From contig JAIOOU010000007.1 in assembly GCA_021414245.1 (NCBI GenBank), positions 1 to 64,000 of the forward strand: 64,000 nucleotides of DNA. The letters are read 5' to 3'. Of the stretch, positions 40,304 through 49,350 are shown in pieces. Position 1 is the first letter of the stretch, and each line of letters begins with the position of its first letter. The translations under genes and the position numbers were made by a program. This stretch comes from Chloroflexota bacterium (GTDB lineage Bacteria; Chloroflexota; Anaerolineae; Anaerolineales; Villigracilaceae). Under the pieces are notes generated by a model. It was given only the letters and a program-made list of their open reading frames with translations, was not told the origin of the DNA and ran no database searches.

Positions 40304-41719
40304 TTACGAATCAAATCCCAGTCCCAGAAAATCCAGTAGCTTCAACCAAAGGTTTCTCCTTCCGGCATTTGCATCTGCGCGGTTAAGGGACCATCTCGTA
40401 AAGTTGACAATCGGGGATCGGAACGGCTCAGGGGGAAATGGAAAGGGCCTGGATTTCACCATCTGCAATTCCGTCCGTTCGGTCTTTTGGTCGCCCAACA
40501 GGTCCAGCATCACCTGCGCACCAAAGCGCGAAGCACCCACGCCCAGGCCTGTATATCCCAGTGAATATGCGGCCTTGCCCCGGCAAGCCCTGCCCCAAAA
40601 TGCCGTGTAGCGCGAGCAAGTATCGATCACACCACCCCAGGCGTGGGAGAAACGCAACCCCGTCAGCTGGGGAAAAGTCTGGAAGAAGTGCTCAGCCAGA
40701 CGGGCGAAAGACTCGGGACGATTTTCCAGATGCGGAGCCACTTCATTGTTTCGATAATAAATGGCGTCGTATCCGCCCCATAGAATCCGTCCATCCGCCG
40801 TGGTGCGATAATAATGAAATTGATTCCCGATATCGCTTACGCCTTCGCGGCCCTTCCAGCCAATGGCCTCGCGTTGTGCTTTGGACAGCGGCTCGGTCAT
40901 CAGGACATAATCGTAGACAGGCACGACATAAAGGGAAAGACGGTTAAGCAGGGGCGGAAATGCATTCGTGGCAAGCGCAACTTTTTTCGCTTCGACCTGA
41001 CCTTGCTGAGTTTTGGCGAGGATGGTTCCACGCTTCTGCTCCAGACCGGTGACCTGCGTATCCTCAAACAAGCGGACTCCCAACTCCAGACAGGCGCGCC
41101 TCAATCCCCACGCAAGCCGCGCGGGGTTAACCATGGCAACATCCGCATCGTGCACTGCAGCGAGATAGCTGGGTGAGTTGACCCGAGCCCTGATCTGTTC
41201 CTGATCTAGGAATTGCACCCGCATGCCATGTTGCGCGGAAACCTGCGCGTCTTGACGTAATTCTTCGACTTGATAGGGCTCGTTGGCTACATTGATCTCG
41301 CCGGAACGTATGAAGTCACAGTCAATATTAAATCGTTTGATCGTTTCTTCGATCCCATCCAGATTCTGGCGGCCCAATTCGATTAGTTTGGGCATTTCGG
41401 CCGGCCAGCGGTTGAATCCATTTTGAAAGGAATGGGTCAGGGATGCGTCCATAAATCCGCCGTTGCGCCCGCTGGCGCCGATGGCCGCGCTGCCGGCCTC
41501 AAGCAGGACAACATCCCGGTCAGGATCAGCCTGCCTGGCAAGCAGGGCAGTCCACAAGCCGGTGAAACCGGCGCCGATCACGAGAAGGTCCGACTGGGCT
41601 TGCTCGTTCAATGCAGGCGCGTGCTCAGGCCTGTCCGGGTCATCCAACCAGAACGGCGTGAGCTTCACATCCGCAAGGGACTTTAATGTCCCTGCTTGCG
41701 GAGTGTTTGAGAAAATCAT
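40304..41719 (-). CDS. FAD-dependent oxidoreductase of the DAO family
   Basis: The protein has 471 residues. The FAD-binding Rossmann motif is VIGAGFTGLWTALL, followed by the Glu of the second strand (VVLLEAG) and the family signature GASGRNGGF. The sequence resembles gamma-glutamylputrescine oxidase/PuuB-like and glycine-oxidase-like enzymes, which oxidise amines or amino acids. Substrate not assignable. The start at 41719 was chosen for GGAGA upstream; the frame continues to 41839 without a ribosome site. It is a single gene ending at the shared terminator. Confidence 0.87.
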   Translation of the reverse strand: MIFSNTPQAGTLKSLADVKLTPFWLDDPDRPEHAPALNEQAQSDLLVIGAGFTGLWTALLARQADPDRDVVLLEAGSAAIGASGRNGGFMDASLTHSFQNGFNRWPAEMPKLIELGRQNLDGIEETIKRFNIDCDFIRSGEINVANEPYQVEELRQDAQVSAQHGMRVQFLDQEQIRARVNSPSYLAAVHDADVAMVNPARLAWGLRRACLELGVRLFEDTQVTGLEQKRGTILAKTQQGQVEAKKVALATNAFPPLLNRLSLYVVPVYDYVLMTEPLSKAQREAIGWKGREGVSDIGNQFHYYRTTADGRILWGGYDAIYYRNNEVAPHLENRPESFARLAEHFFQTFPQLTGLRFSHAWGGVIDTCSRYTAFWGRACRGKAAYSLGYTGLGVGASRFGAQVMLDLLGDQKTERTELQMVKSRPFPFPPEPFRSPIVNFTRWSLNRADANAGRRNLWLKLLDFLGLGFDS

Positions 41720-41890
41720 GAGGTCTCCAGGGGTCACGGCCTGTGCTCCCCGCGTGGGGGAGGCGCAGGTACATAGATTTTTCCAAGTGTACAGGGAAGG
41801 ATGCAATTCAGTCAAATCCCTGGTGTCAGACCTTGACAAAATAGAACAGTTGTTCTAAAATAAGGCCAATCTATCGACAAGGAGGTCGAA

Positions 41891-42739
41891 ATGACAGCAT
41901 ACCCTCGTAATTTTGGTGATCGGATCAAAACTCTTTGGTATCAATTCACTCACGATCGAAAATTCAACCGCGGCGCCACGTGGGGCATGATGATCATTGG
42001 CGCACTCTTGTCCTTTGAGATTTTCAATTTTAGCACCACCCAGTTTGCCCTGCATGACATGCTTGGCGACCTGACCTTTGCAGGTCTGCGCTGGGCCACC
42101 ATCCTCGCCATTGCCTTCTGCGGGATCGACTTTGCCGGCATCGCCCGCATTTTCACCCCCGAGCAGGGACGTGATGAGCCTGCTGAGGTCTGGTATCTCT
42201 TTGGGGCCTGGTTTTTGGCGGCCGGCTTCAACGCCACCCTGACCTGGTGGGGTGTCTCTGTTGCAATTTCGAATAATTCGAATTTGCAATCCAGTGCAGT
42301 CATGAGTGCAGCCACGCTTACCAAGGCTGTCCCGATCTTTATTGCCGCGATGGTCTGGCTGGTGCGTCTATTGATCATTGGCACCTTCTCCCTGGCTGGG
42401 GATCGTCTCTTTACCACAGCCGGCCCGGGCCAGACTGCATACAAACCGCAATACCAATCCCAACAGCAGGCCCAGCGTCCCTACGGCGCTTCACAACAAC
42501 GTCCGTCTTCATCCTACCAATCTCAGCGGCCTGTCAACCAACCGGTTAGCCAGCCTGTCCTGCGGCCCGCCTCCCAGATCAATCGTCCGGTAAATTCAAG
42601 CTCGGGTTCCTTCCGTCCTGCCCCCAAACCAACCATCAATTCCCAGCAGACCTCGTTCATTCCGCCGGAGCCCACCTACCATCCTGTCTCATATAATGCG
42701 CGAAATTCTGAAGGCTCCGATCGCCACTATGACGCATAA
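41891..42739 (+). CDS. Membrane protein with Gln/Pro/Ser-rich tail, function unknown
   Basis: The protein has 282 residues. The first about 165 contain four hydrophobic helices (WGMMIIGALLSFEIFNF, LTFAGLRWATILAIAFCGIDF, VWYLFGAWFLAAGFNATL, TKAVPIFIAAMVWLVRLLIIG). The remaining about 110 are disordered and rich in Gln, Pro and Ser. The ATG follows AAGGAGGTCGAA, a near-perfect ribosome site. The transglycosylase starts 70 bases later on the same strand, which could mean a shared cell-envelope role. Confidence 0.72.
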   Translation: MTAYPRNFGDRIKTLWYQFTHDRKFNRGATWGMMIIGALLSFEIFNFSTTQFALHDMLGDLTFAGLRWATILAIAFCGIDFAGIARIFTPEQGRDEPAEVWYLFGAWFLAAGFNATLTWWGVSVAISNNSNLQSSAVMSAATLTKAVPIFIAAMVWLVRLLIIGTFSLAGDRLFTTAGPGQTAYKPQYQSQQQAQRPYGASQQRPSSSYQSQRPVNQPVSQPVLRPASQINRPVNSSSGSFRPAPKPTINSQQTSFIPPEPTYHPVSYNARNSEGSDRHYDA

Positions 42740-42809
42740 CTAAATTTCCACAACTGAATTCACCCTTTTCGAGCCGGGTCCCCGATGACCCAGAAAAGAG
42801 AACTTAACC

Positions 42810-43496
42810 ATGCCCCGTGCTCGCTCCACAAAACCGTATCGGCAAACAGCCGCAACCCTGCAGGAAGAACAAGGGAGCGGCTGTTTGTCTGGATTTGCCC
42901 TGCCCCCGCTGGCAGTGATCTTATTCAGCGCCGTCTTTGCTTATTTTGTATTACGGCTGCCCGCGCCGAATCCTGAGTATCTGCCGCCTGCCATCTCAGC
43001 AGGCATTTCCCCCATCTTTAGAATTGAAGTCCTGTATTGGACAGACTCGATCACAAAGTGGGCGGCCGCTTCACAGCTGGACCCAAACCTGGTCGCCACC
43101 ATCATGCAGATCGAATCCTGCGGGGACCCGCGCGCAAGATCGAGCGCTGGTGCGATGGGACTCTTCCAGGTCATGCCTTTTCATTTTTACACCGCCGATG
43201 ATCCCTATAACCCGGATACGAATGCCGCACGCGGGTTGGCCTACCTGCTGAGGTCCCTTGAGGCTGCCGGGGGAAGTGCACGCCTGGCCCTGGCAGGTTA
43301 CAACGGCGGCATTGGCGTGATCGAACGCGCCGAATGGACCTGGTCAGCTCAAACAAAACGATATGTTCAATATGGCATGCCCATTTACGAGGAAGCAGCC
43401 AGCGGACTGGAATCGAGTCCAGCCTTGAGTGATTGGTATGAGAAATACGGGGTGAGTTTATGCCGGCAGGCGCATCAACGTCTCGGCCTGCCTTAG
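42810..43496 (+). CDS. Membrane-anchored lytic transglycosylase (SLT domain)
   Basis: The protein has 228 residues: an N-terminal membrane helix (about residues 31-49) and an SLT domain with the catalytic Glu102 in MQIESCGDP, then SSAGAMGLFQVMP and LALAGYNGG, the usual motif series. It cleaves peptidoglycan between MurNAc and GlcNAc outside the membrane. The ribosome site is weak. The context suggests envelope remodelling together with the preceding membrane protein. Confidence 0.88.
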   Translation: MPRARSTKPYRQTAATLQEEQGSGCLSGFALPPLAVILFSAVFAYFVLRLPAPNPEYLPPAISAGISPIFRIEVLYWTDSITKWAAASQLDPNLVATIMQIESCGDPRARSSAGAMGLFQVMPFHFYTADDPYNPDTNAARGLAYLLRSLEAAGGSARLALAGYNGGIGVIERAEWTWSAQTKRYVQYGMPIYEEAASGLESSPALSDWYEKYGVSLCRQAHQRLGLP

Positions 43497-43514
43497 TTCC
43501 CAGAAACAAGAATA

Positions 43515-44882
43515 TTATTTCAGTACGGAAAGCCAGATCGCGAAGGTGGTACCTTTGCCTTCCCTGGATTCAACCTTGATCTGTCCGCCGTGATGTTCGA
43601 CGATCCAGTGGGCGATGGAAAGCCCCAGGCCGAACCCGCTGGAAGTGGAGCGTGTGCGTGATTTCTCCGCGCGATAGAAACGGTCGAAGATATGAGGCAG
43701 GTCTTCGGCAGGGATGCCCGGTCCTGTGTCACGGATGAGGATGCGTGCCTGTTCGTTGATCTTTGCCATGCTCAGGAATACCTCCCCGCCTTGGGGAGTG
43801 TACTGAATGGCATTCGCGGACAGGTTTAACAACACCTGTTTCAGGCGGTCGCGGTCCCCGTTGACCATCACCTGATCGATCTCGTTCAGGTGCACCCGTA
43901 CCTTATTGCCGGCCAGAATGCGCATTTCCTGAAACACCTCGGTCAGCAAAATATCCAATTCGACGGGTCTGAGATTAAGAGTCAGCTTGCCGGTTTCCGC
44001 CTGGGCAAGCATAAGCAGGCCGCCCACAAGCCGGGTCAGACGACCCGCCTCCTGATCGATGCTGCTGAGGGATTCTTCATCCGCCTGTTTCATGCGCCGG
44101 ATCAGATCCACATTGCCTTTGATGACGGTCAGCGGTGTCCGCAGTTCGTGACTGACATCTGCAAGAAAACGCTGTTGCGAGGTAAAGAGGGATTCCAAAC
44201 GTTCCAGTGTCTGATTGAAGGAGATGATCAGGTCACCGATCTCATCTTCGCTTTGATTCTGATAGGGAATGCGCCGTGAAAGATCGTCGGCACGGTTGAT
44301 CTGGTCCACCGTATCGGTGATTGCTTCCAACGGCGAGAAAGCCCGTCCCAGTACGAGCCATGAACCGATCCCGGCCATCAGAACCGCCACCACGGCAATG
44401 ATCGCCATCACCGAGAGCAGGTTGCTGCGGGTTGCATCCACCACGCTCAAACTGGCGCCGACCTGTAGAGTCCCGATCATTCGCTCGCCATACTGTAGTG
44501 GCACGCTTAGCACGCGCAAATGCGCACCGTCCAGATAGGAATCTTCATAGTTGGTCAGACCCGCCTGAAGTCCGACAGGATCGAGGGATTTGGTCAGGCT
44601 GCCGATGCTGGGGGAGGTCGCCACCAATTTTCCATCCGGTCCCCAAACCTGTACATAAGCATTCGACGTCATATCCAGGGGCGGCAAACTGATCAAGCTG
44701 ATCTGTCCGACCGAGTTGACTTTGGTGACCTGGGTGATGTCGCGCACCACACCGGCCAGCATGCTGTCGACCTGATTGAGCAGGATCACGTTCACCAGGA
44801 TATAGACTGCTGCACCGAAGATCAGCAGAATTCCACCCATAAAAGTTGAATACAGCAGGGTAAGGCGCAGGCGCAGGGACAT
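43515..44882 (-). CDS. Sensor histidine kinase (HAMP, HisKA, HATPase)
   Basis: The protein has 455 residues. Membrane helices at about 12-34 and 156-178 enclose an extracytoplasmic sensor of about 120 residues. A HAMP segment precedes the HisKA box FLADVSHELRTPL (His245), and the ATPase domain has N (LNLSANAIQYTP), G1 (IRDTGPGIP), F (FDRFYRAEKSR) and G2 (GFGLGLSIA) boxes. Its partner is the OmpR-type regulator transcribed before it at 44958-45635. A terminator-like hairpin lies between the two genes. Confidence 0.95.
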   Translation of the reverse strand: MSLRLRLTLLYSTFMGGILLIFGAAVYILVNVILLNQVDSMLAGVVRDITQVTKVNSVGQISLISLPPLDMTSNAYVQVWGPDGKLVATSPSIGSLTKSLDPVGLQAGLTNYEDSYLDGAHLRVLSVPLQYGERMIGTLQVGASLSVVDATRSNLLSVMAIIAVVAVLMAGIGSWLVLGRAFSPLEAITDTVDQINRADDLSRRIPYQNQSEDEIGDLIISFNQTLERLESLFTSQQRFLADVSHELRTPLTVIKGNVDLIRRMKQADEESLSSIDQEAGRLTRLVGGLLMLAQAETGKLTLNLRPVELDILLTEVFQEMRILAGNKVRVHLNEIDQVMVNGDRDRLKQVLLNLSANAIQYTPQGGEVFLSMAKINEQARILIRDTGPGIPAEDLPHIFDRFYRAEKSRTRSTSSGFGLGLSIAHWIVEHHGGQIKVESREGKGTTFAIWLSVLK

Positions 44883-44926
44883 GAAGATAGTGTACCGGAT
44901 CGAGTTTAGGATTTACTGAGAATTAA

Positions 44927-44955
44927 AAAATGCGGCAGGAAAACTGCCGCATTTT
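44927..44955 (-). terminator. Hairpin between response regulator and kinase genes
   Basis: A 12-bp stem AAAATGCGGCAG/CTGCCGCATTTT with a 5-base loop has a T-run on the minus strand. It follows the regulator stop directly and precedes the kinase by 45 bases. It would reduce kinase expression relative to the regulator. Confidence 0.65.
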
Positions 44956-44957
44956 GA

Positions 44958-45635
44958 TTATGGATTTTCCCGGAGTACATAGCCCACACCGCGCACGGTG
45001 TGGATGAGCCGTATCTCGCCTTCACCTTCCAGCTTCTGGCGCAAATAGCGGATATATACTTCGAGCACATTGCTTTCGCCGCCAAAGTCGTATCCCCATA
45101 CCCGGTCAAAGATGACTTCACGGGTAAGCACCTGTTTTGGATGGCGCAGGAAGAGCTCCAGCAGTTCATATTCCTTCGCGGTCAGGGCCACCATGCGGTT
45201 TCCCCGCGAGGCCTGGCGGGAGCCGGTGTCCAGGGACAGGTCTGCAAATTTTAAAACCGGAATGCGCTCGGGTTGCGTGCGGCGCAACAGGGCGCGCACG
45301 CGCGCAAGCAACTCATCCAGATTGAACGGTTTGACCATGTAATCGTCGGCGCCCGCATCCAGGCCCTGAATGCGATCCTGAACGGTATCTTTTGCGGTCA
45401 ACATTAGAATGGGGATCGAACCGCCGGTCCGCAGGCGGTGACAGACTTCCAGTCCATCCATGCCCGGCAGCATCCAATCCAAAACAACCAGGTCAGGGGT
45501 GTGGTCGCGGGCGGCGATCAATCCCATGCGGCCATCCACTGCGGTATCCACGGTATAGCCTTCGTAGGCCAGCCCGCGCTGCAGCAACTTGAGAATTGCC
45601 TGATCATCTTCAATTATTAGGATTCGCTCATTCAT
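44958..45635 (-). CDS. OmpR/PhoB-family response regulator
   Basis: The protein has 225 residues. The receiver has the acidic pair EDD (residues 9-11), the phosphoacceptor Asp53 ([12 protein letters not shown]), the Thr in LTAKD and the Lys in VKPFNLDEL. The C-terminal winged helix is complete ([25 protein letters not shown], then [11 protein letters not shown]-type [13 protein letters not shown] and TVRGVGYVL). ATG 45635 was chosen because AGGAG lies upstream. It pairs with the histidine kinase downstream. Confidence 0.95.
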   Translation of the reverse strand: MNERILIIEDDQAILKLLQRGLAYEGYTVDTAVDGRMGLIAARDHTPDLVVLDWMLPGMDGLEVCHRLRTGGSIPILMLTAKDTVQDRIQGLDAGADDYMVKPFNLDELLARVRALLRRTQPERIPVLKFADLSLDTGSRQASRGNRMVALTAKEYELLELFLRHPKQVLTREVIFDRVWGYDFGGESNVLEVYIRYLRQKLEGEGEIRLIHTVRGVGYVLRENP

Positions 45636-45730
45636 GGCAGTACTCCTGTACAAAATATACCATAATTTCACTTTGGGCTTTTAAGGTCTGCATATAAAAT
45701 ATGTAAGAATAATGCTAATCATGCCGGGCA

Positions 45731-45758
45731 TTGACATATCAAACAAGCCGCGTATAAT
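45731..45758 (+). promoter_or_regulatory. Consensus sigma-70-type promoter of the serS T-box transcript
   Basis: TTGACA (45731-45736) and TATAAT (45753-45758) are both perfect, separated by 16 bases. The transcript should begin near 45765, just before the T-box leader. Confidence 0.85.
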
Positions 45759-45764
45759 CCCATT

Positions 45765-46014
45765 TAATACCAGCGCAAAGACAAGTAGTCATGTCCCTGT
45801 TCAGAGAGTCGTCGGCCGGTGCGAGACGATCAGCCCAGTGATGAAATCCCCTTTGCCCGTGTCGTTCTCGCAGAGGCAGCGGCCATAAGAGAACCGGGAA
45901 TCGCCCGTTAACGCGAACACCAAGGTTGCGGCATGTTCAGGTTTTATGCGGCAGCAAAAGCAGGTGGCACCACGAGACGCCCCTCGTCCTGCAAACGGAC
46001 CGGGGCGTATTTTA
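45765..46014 (+). ncRNA. T-box leader controlling serS
   Basis: The region has the T-box order: a Stem I with AGAGAGTC and GGTGCGAGAC elements (about 45815-45832), a middle part, the conserved CAGGTGGCACCACGAG T-box sequence (45961-45975), then a terminator stem ACGCCCC...GGGGCGT followed by ATTTTATTA (45977-46014). Uncharged tRNA-Ser would bind and stabilise the antiterminator so that serS is read. A UCC at 45847-45849 could be the specifier; it would pair with the GGA anticodon of the tRNA-Ser at 9682-9771. The specifier assignment is tentative. Confidence 0.88.
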
Positions 46015-46038
46015 TTACCTGCACACGGAGGTGCAATC

Positions 46039-47310
46039 ATGTTGGATATCAATCTTATTCGCGAAACCCCGGAGATCGTCCGCAAGGCGCTCAGGGACCG
46101 CCAGATGGATCCGTCACCCGTCGATTCAATTCTTCAATTGGATGAAAAGCGCCGGTCCCTGCTCTCTCAGGTGGAAGTACTCAAGGCGGAGCGGAACACG
46201 GTCTCCAAGGAGATCGGGCAGATGAAAGAGGCGGCCGCCCGCCAGTCGAAGATTGAAGCGATGCGGCTGGTTGGTGAAAAGATCGCAGAGTTCGACATCC
46301 TGGTCGCCGGAGTCGAGACTGAACTGAATGCACTCATGGCTGCCCTCCCGAATATTCCGGATGCCCGTGTCCCGTATGGAAAGGATGACAGCGAGAACGT
46401 GGTCATCAAGACGGTGGGGGAGCCGCGGAAATTTGATTTCACGCCAAAACCACACTGGGATCTGGGACCTGCGCTCGGCATCCTGGATTTTGAGCGTGGC
46501 ACGAAACTAACCGGTTCGCGTTTTTATGTGCTGCAGGCAGCCGGCGCAAGATTGCAGCGGGCCTTGATCGCATGGATGCTTGATCTGCATATTCGCCAGG
46601 GATATCAGGAGGAGTACCTGCCCTTTATGGTGAAAACCGCGGTTGTATACGGTGCGGGCCAGTTGCCGAAATTCGCGGACAATTTGTACAAGGACCATGA
46701 AGAAGATTACTACTTCGTCCCGACCGCGGAGGTTCCTTTGACCGGGCTGCACATGGACGAGATCCTGAATGAAGCCGCCCTGCCGAAGCTGTATACGGCC
46801 TACACTCCCTGTTTTCGCCGCGAGAAAATGAGCGCAGGCCGGGATGTGCGCGGCATTAAACGTGGTCATCAGTTTGATAAGGTCGAAATGTACACCTACT
46901 GCAAACCGGAGGATTCGGAGTCCCAGCACGAAAAGATGCTCAAGGATGCGGAGGAGACTTGCGCCCTGCTGGGTGTTCCATACCGGGTGAAGCGTTTGTG
47001 CAGCGGTGATATTGGCTTTGGTGCAGCCTTAACCTACGACCTTGAACTTTGGGCGCCTGGTTGTGACGAGTGGCTGGAGGTCTCTTCGATCTCGAATGTG
47101 ACGGATTTCCAGGCGCGGCGCGCCAACATCAAATACCGCCCTGCTGATGGCGGCAAGGCGAAATTCCTGCATACCTTGAATGGTTCGGGCTTGGGCATGC
47201 CGCGTACACTGATCGCGGTCATGGAGAATTATCAACAGGCCGATGGCTCGATCGTGGTGCCGGAGGTACTGCGTCCGTGGATGGGCGGGATTGATATAAT
47301 CAAGCCATAA
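46039..47310 (+). CDS. serS: Seryl-tRNA synthetase
   Basis: The protein has 423 residues. The N-terminal coiled-coil arm ([20 protein letters not shown] and the following helices to about residue 100) is followed by the class II catalytic core: motif 2 in [28 protein letters not shown] and motif 3 in [18 protein letters not shown]. It charges tRNA-Ser. The ATG at 46039 has GGAGG 6 bases upstream; the frame also opens in the T-box leader, but that is non-coding. Confidence 0.97.
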   Translation: MLDINLIRETPEIVRKALRDRQMDPSPVDSILQLDEKRRSLLSQVEVLKAERNTVSKEIGQMKEAAARQSKIEAMRLVGEKIAEFDILVAGVETELNALMAALPNIPDARVPYGKDDSENVVIKTVGEPRKFDFTPKPHWDLGPALGILDFERGTKLTGSRFYVLQAAGARLQRALIAWMLDLHIRQGYQEEYLPFMVKTAVVYGAGQLPKFADNLYKDHEEDYYFVPTAEVPLTGLHMDEILNEAALPKLYTAYTPCFRREKMSAGRDVRGIKRGHQFDKVEMYTYCKPEDSESQHEKMLKDAEETCALLGVPYRVKRLCSGDIGFGAALTYDLELWAPGCDEWLEVSSISNVTDFQARRANIKYRPADGGKAKFLHTLNGSGLGMPRTLIAVMENYQQADGSIVVPEVLRPWMGGIDIIKP

Positions 47311-47368
47311 AATCATGCATGGCACGGAGGCGATAATCCCTTTCGAAGCTTGCATTTGTGGAGATTGA

Positions 47369-47884
47369 ATGGCAGATTTTGAGTTCTGGCTTCAGGTAAC
47401 GGTTGAGACGCTGACTTTGTTTGTCCTGCTGGCTGGCCTGGCTGGATTGCTGATCCCCGTTTTTCCGGGGTTAACGGTCATGTGGCTGAGCACCCTGTTT
47501 TACGCCATCGTTGAGGCGACCAAGCATAAAATGACCTGGGTGGACTGGTTGCTCTTTACCCTGATCACCCTGTTAATGATCGGCGGTAACATCATCGATA
47601 ACATCATCATTGCCAAGCACGTGCGCGATAAGAATGTGCCCTGGAGTTCGATTATTTGGGCCTTTGCGGCGGGAATTATTGTCAGCCTGTTCTTTACCCC
47701 TTTGGCAGGGATGGTGGCTTCCCCGACAGGATTGTTTCTGGCCGAATGGCAGCGTCTTAAGGACAGACCGTCCGCATTGGCCAACACCAAGGCCTGGCTG
47801 ACCGGTTGGGGCTGGTCGCTGGCGGCGCGGATGGGTATTGGGGTGCTCATGATCATCTTATGGGCGCTTTGGGCCTGGTTGTAG
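47369..47884 (+). CDS. DUF456 family membrane protein
   Basis: The protein has 171 residues with about four hydrophobic segments. The pattern LAGLAGLLIPVFPGLTVMWLS, then GNIIDNIIIAK and FFTPLAGMVASPTGLFLAEW is that of the DUF456 family, which is of unknown role. It is 58 bases after serS and may be read from the same promoter. Confidence 0.85.
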   Translation: MADFEFWLQVTVETLTLFVLLAGLAGLLIPVFPGLTVMWLSTLFYAIVEATKHKMTWVDWLLFTLITLLMIGGNIIDNIIIAKHVRDKNVPWSSIIWAFAAGIIVSLFFTPLAGMVASPTGLFLAEWQRLKDRPSALANTKAWLTGWGWSLAARMGIGVLMIILWALWAWL

Positions 47885-47940
47885 CGGGCGTGCCAGGTTG
47901 TTAATGCAAATCCTTTTAACCTGGAAGGTGTTGTTTTGGT

Positions 47941-47956
47941 AGTGACATGAGTCACA
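47941..47956 (+). promoter_or_regulatory. Putative Crp/Fnr-family binding site
   Basis: AGTGA-CATGAG-TCACA matches the TGTGA-N6-TCACA palindrome at 9 of 10 positions. It lies 30 bases before the small gene at 47987, closer than an activator site would be expected, so if real it may block transcription. The regulator could be the Crp-type protein at 59824-60510. Confidence 0.4.
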
Positions 47957-47986
47957 CCGTTCATTCATTTTCAAAAGGAGAATAAT

Positions 47987-48277
47987 ATGCCACCTATTGT
48001 TCCTGAGATCTTTGGTTTCCTCGGTTTTCTGTTGCGGGCGCTTGGCTTCCTGCTCTTTGGGTTTGGAGGCGGGCGCTTCATGCTGGATGCTTTTCAGAAA
48101 GCGAACTGGCAACTGCAGATTGCTCTCGCTCTTGGTTTCTTCGGGCTGTTGATCGGATTGACCGATTTCTCCAGCCCGGGCTCGGCTGGCTCCTTTGCGC
48201 TTGGCGCGGGGATCGCCTTCCTCATGTCAGGTATGGCAAAGAAGGATCCGGGCGAGGACAGCGCCAAGAAAAAGTAA
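47987..48277 (+). CDS. Small membrane protein, function unknown
   Basis: The protein has 96 residues with three hydrophobic stretches (FGFLGFLLRALGFLLFGFG, LQIALALGFFGLLIGL, GSFALGAGIAFLMSGM) and a charged C-terminal tail (KKDPGEDSAKKK). The ATG follows AAGGAGAATAAT. The Crp-type palindrome upstream suggests regulation by oxygen, energy or nitrogen state, but this is inference. A strong terminator follows. Confidence 0.75.
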   Translation: MPPIVPEIFGFLGFLLRALGFLLFGFGGGRFMLDAFQKANWQLQIALALGFFGLLIGLTDFSSPGSAGSFALGAGIAFLMSGMAKKDPGEDSAKKK

Positions 48278-48280
48278 TCC

Positions 48281-48329
48281 ATCCATCAAAAAAGCCCGAC
48301 AGATTTCTGTCGGGCTTTTTTGATGGATT
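48281..48329 (+). terminator. Strong bidirectional terminator
   Basis: A stem of about 21 bp (ATCCATCAAAAAAGCCCGACAG with CTGTCGGGCTTTTTTGATGGAT) with a short loop. It serves the small membrane protein gene and the convergent peptidase operon. Confidence 0.9.
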
Positions 48330-48345
48330 TCCTTTGACAATGACT

Positions 48346-49347
48346 TCAGATCGAGACGGGTTTGTTGAGCAGGGATGTGAGCAATTTGACCGAGTTCTTC
48401 AGATCGTTAAGGTCCACCATTTCGGAGGCCGAATGGACATAACGAACGGGAATGGATAATGCACCTGTCATGACGCCGGCACGCGAAACCTGAATCTCGC
48501 GGGCATCGGTGCTGCCGATCAGCAGGACCTCACGCTGATAGGGGATCTTTGCCTTTTCCGCAGTGTGGATCATCCAATCCACAACCTTCGGATCGGACAA
48601 CATGCCAACATCGCGGAATTTTACGCACGGTCCCTTGCCGAGCTCCATCACCATTTTCAAGGAGCTCGGAGTATCGCCAGTGGGTGTGACATCCACGGCA
48701 ATGCCAATGTCGGGGACAATCCCAAAGGCTGCCGCGCCCGCACCGCGCGAGCCGACCTCCTCCTGGGTGGTGAATACAAAATACAGGTCGTTGGGTGTGG
48801 ACTTGATCGCGCGCAGGGTCTCGATCAAAACCACCACGCCCGAGCGGTCATCCAGAGATTTGGCAACCAGACGGTCTCCCATTTCCACAAAGGGGCGCTC
48901 AAACGCCGCCAGATCGCCAACCTTTACGGGACAATCCTCCCGGCTGGTCGCGCCTACATCAATGTACATTTTATTGATCGGCAGGGTCGCATCGATCTGT
49001 TCCAGGCGGTCATACCCGACCACTCCTGGCGTGCCATCCAAAAAGCGGACCCGCGCCCCCAGGGTATATCTTCCAAAAGTGCCGCCGACATTCGTGAAAC
49101 GCACAAATCCCTTTTTATCCACATGGCTGACGATGATGCCGATCTCGTCCATGTGCGCGGCCAACATGATCTTTCTTGAATTTTTGGCGTCAGGCGCCGG
49201 CTTTTTGCGAACGACCAGATTCCCAAGCGCGTCCACACGGACTTCGTCCGCGATGGGTTTTACCTCCTTTAGGATCACCTTTCGCACGGCATCTTCGTAC
49301 CCGGAGGGGCCAAAAGTTTCGGTAAGAGTTTTCAGTAATGATTTCAT
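48346..49347 (-). CDS. M42 family aminopeptidase (fourth gene of the peptidase operon)
   Basis: The protein has 333 residues. M42 hallmarks are present: AAHMDEIG (metal His and Asp), KSLDDRSGVVVLIETL (bridging Asp), TTQEEVGSRGA (catalytic Glu-Glu) and IAVDVTP; a His in PVRYVHS near the C-terminus completes the metal site. These enzymes form large tetrahedral complexes and trim peptides. It starts 3 bases after the stop of the S51 gene. Three diverged M42 copies in the operon may differ in side-chain preference. Confidence 0.93.
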   Translation of the reverse strand: MKSLLKTLTETFGPSGYEDAVRKVILKEVKPIADEVRVDALGNLVVRKKPAPDAKNSRKIMLAAHMDEIGIIVSHVDKKGFVRFTNVGGTFGRYTLGARVRFLDGTPGVVGYDRLEQIDATLPINKMYIDVGATSREDCPVKVGDLAAFERPFVEMGDRLVAKSLDDRSGVVVLIETLRAIKSTPNDLYFVFTTQEEVGSRGAGAAAFGIVPDIGIAVDVTPTGDTPSSLKMVMELGKGPCVKFRDVGMLSDPKVVDWMIHTAEKAKIPYQREVLLIGSTDAREIQVSRAGVMTGALSIPVRYVHSASEMVDLNDLKNSVKLLTSLLNKPVSI

Positions 49348-49350
49348 TGT

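Noticed and set aside
45946-46038. Upstream extension of serS into the leader
   Set aside because: These bases form the T-box sequence and terminator; the ATG at 46039 has a good ribosome site.
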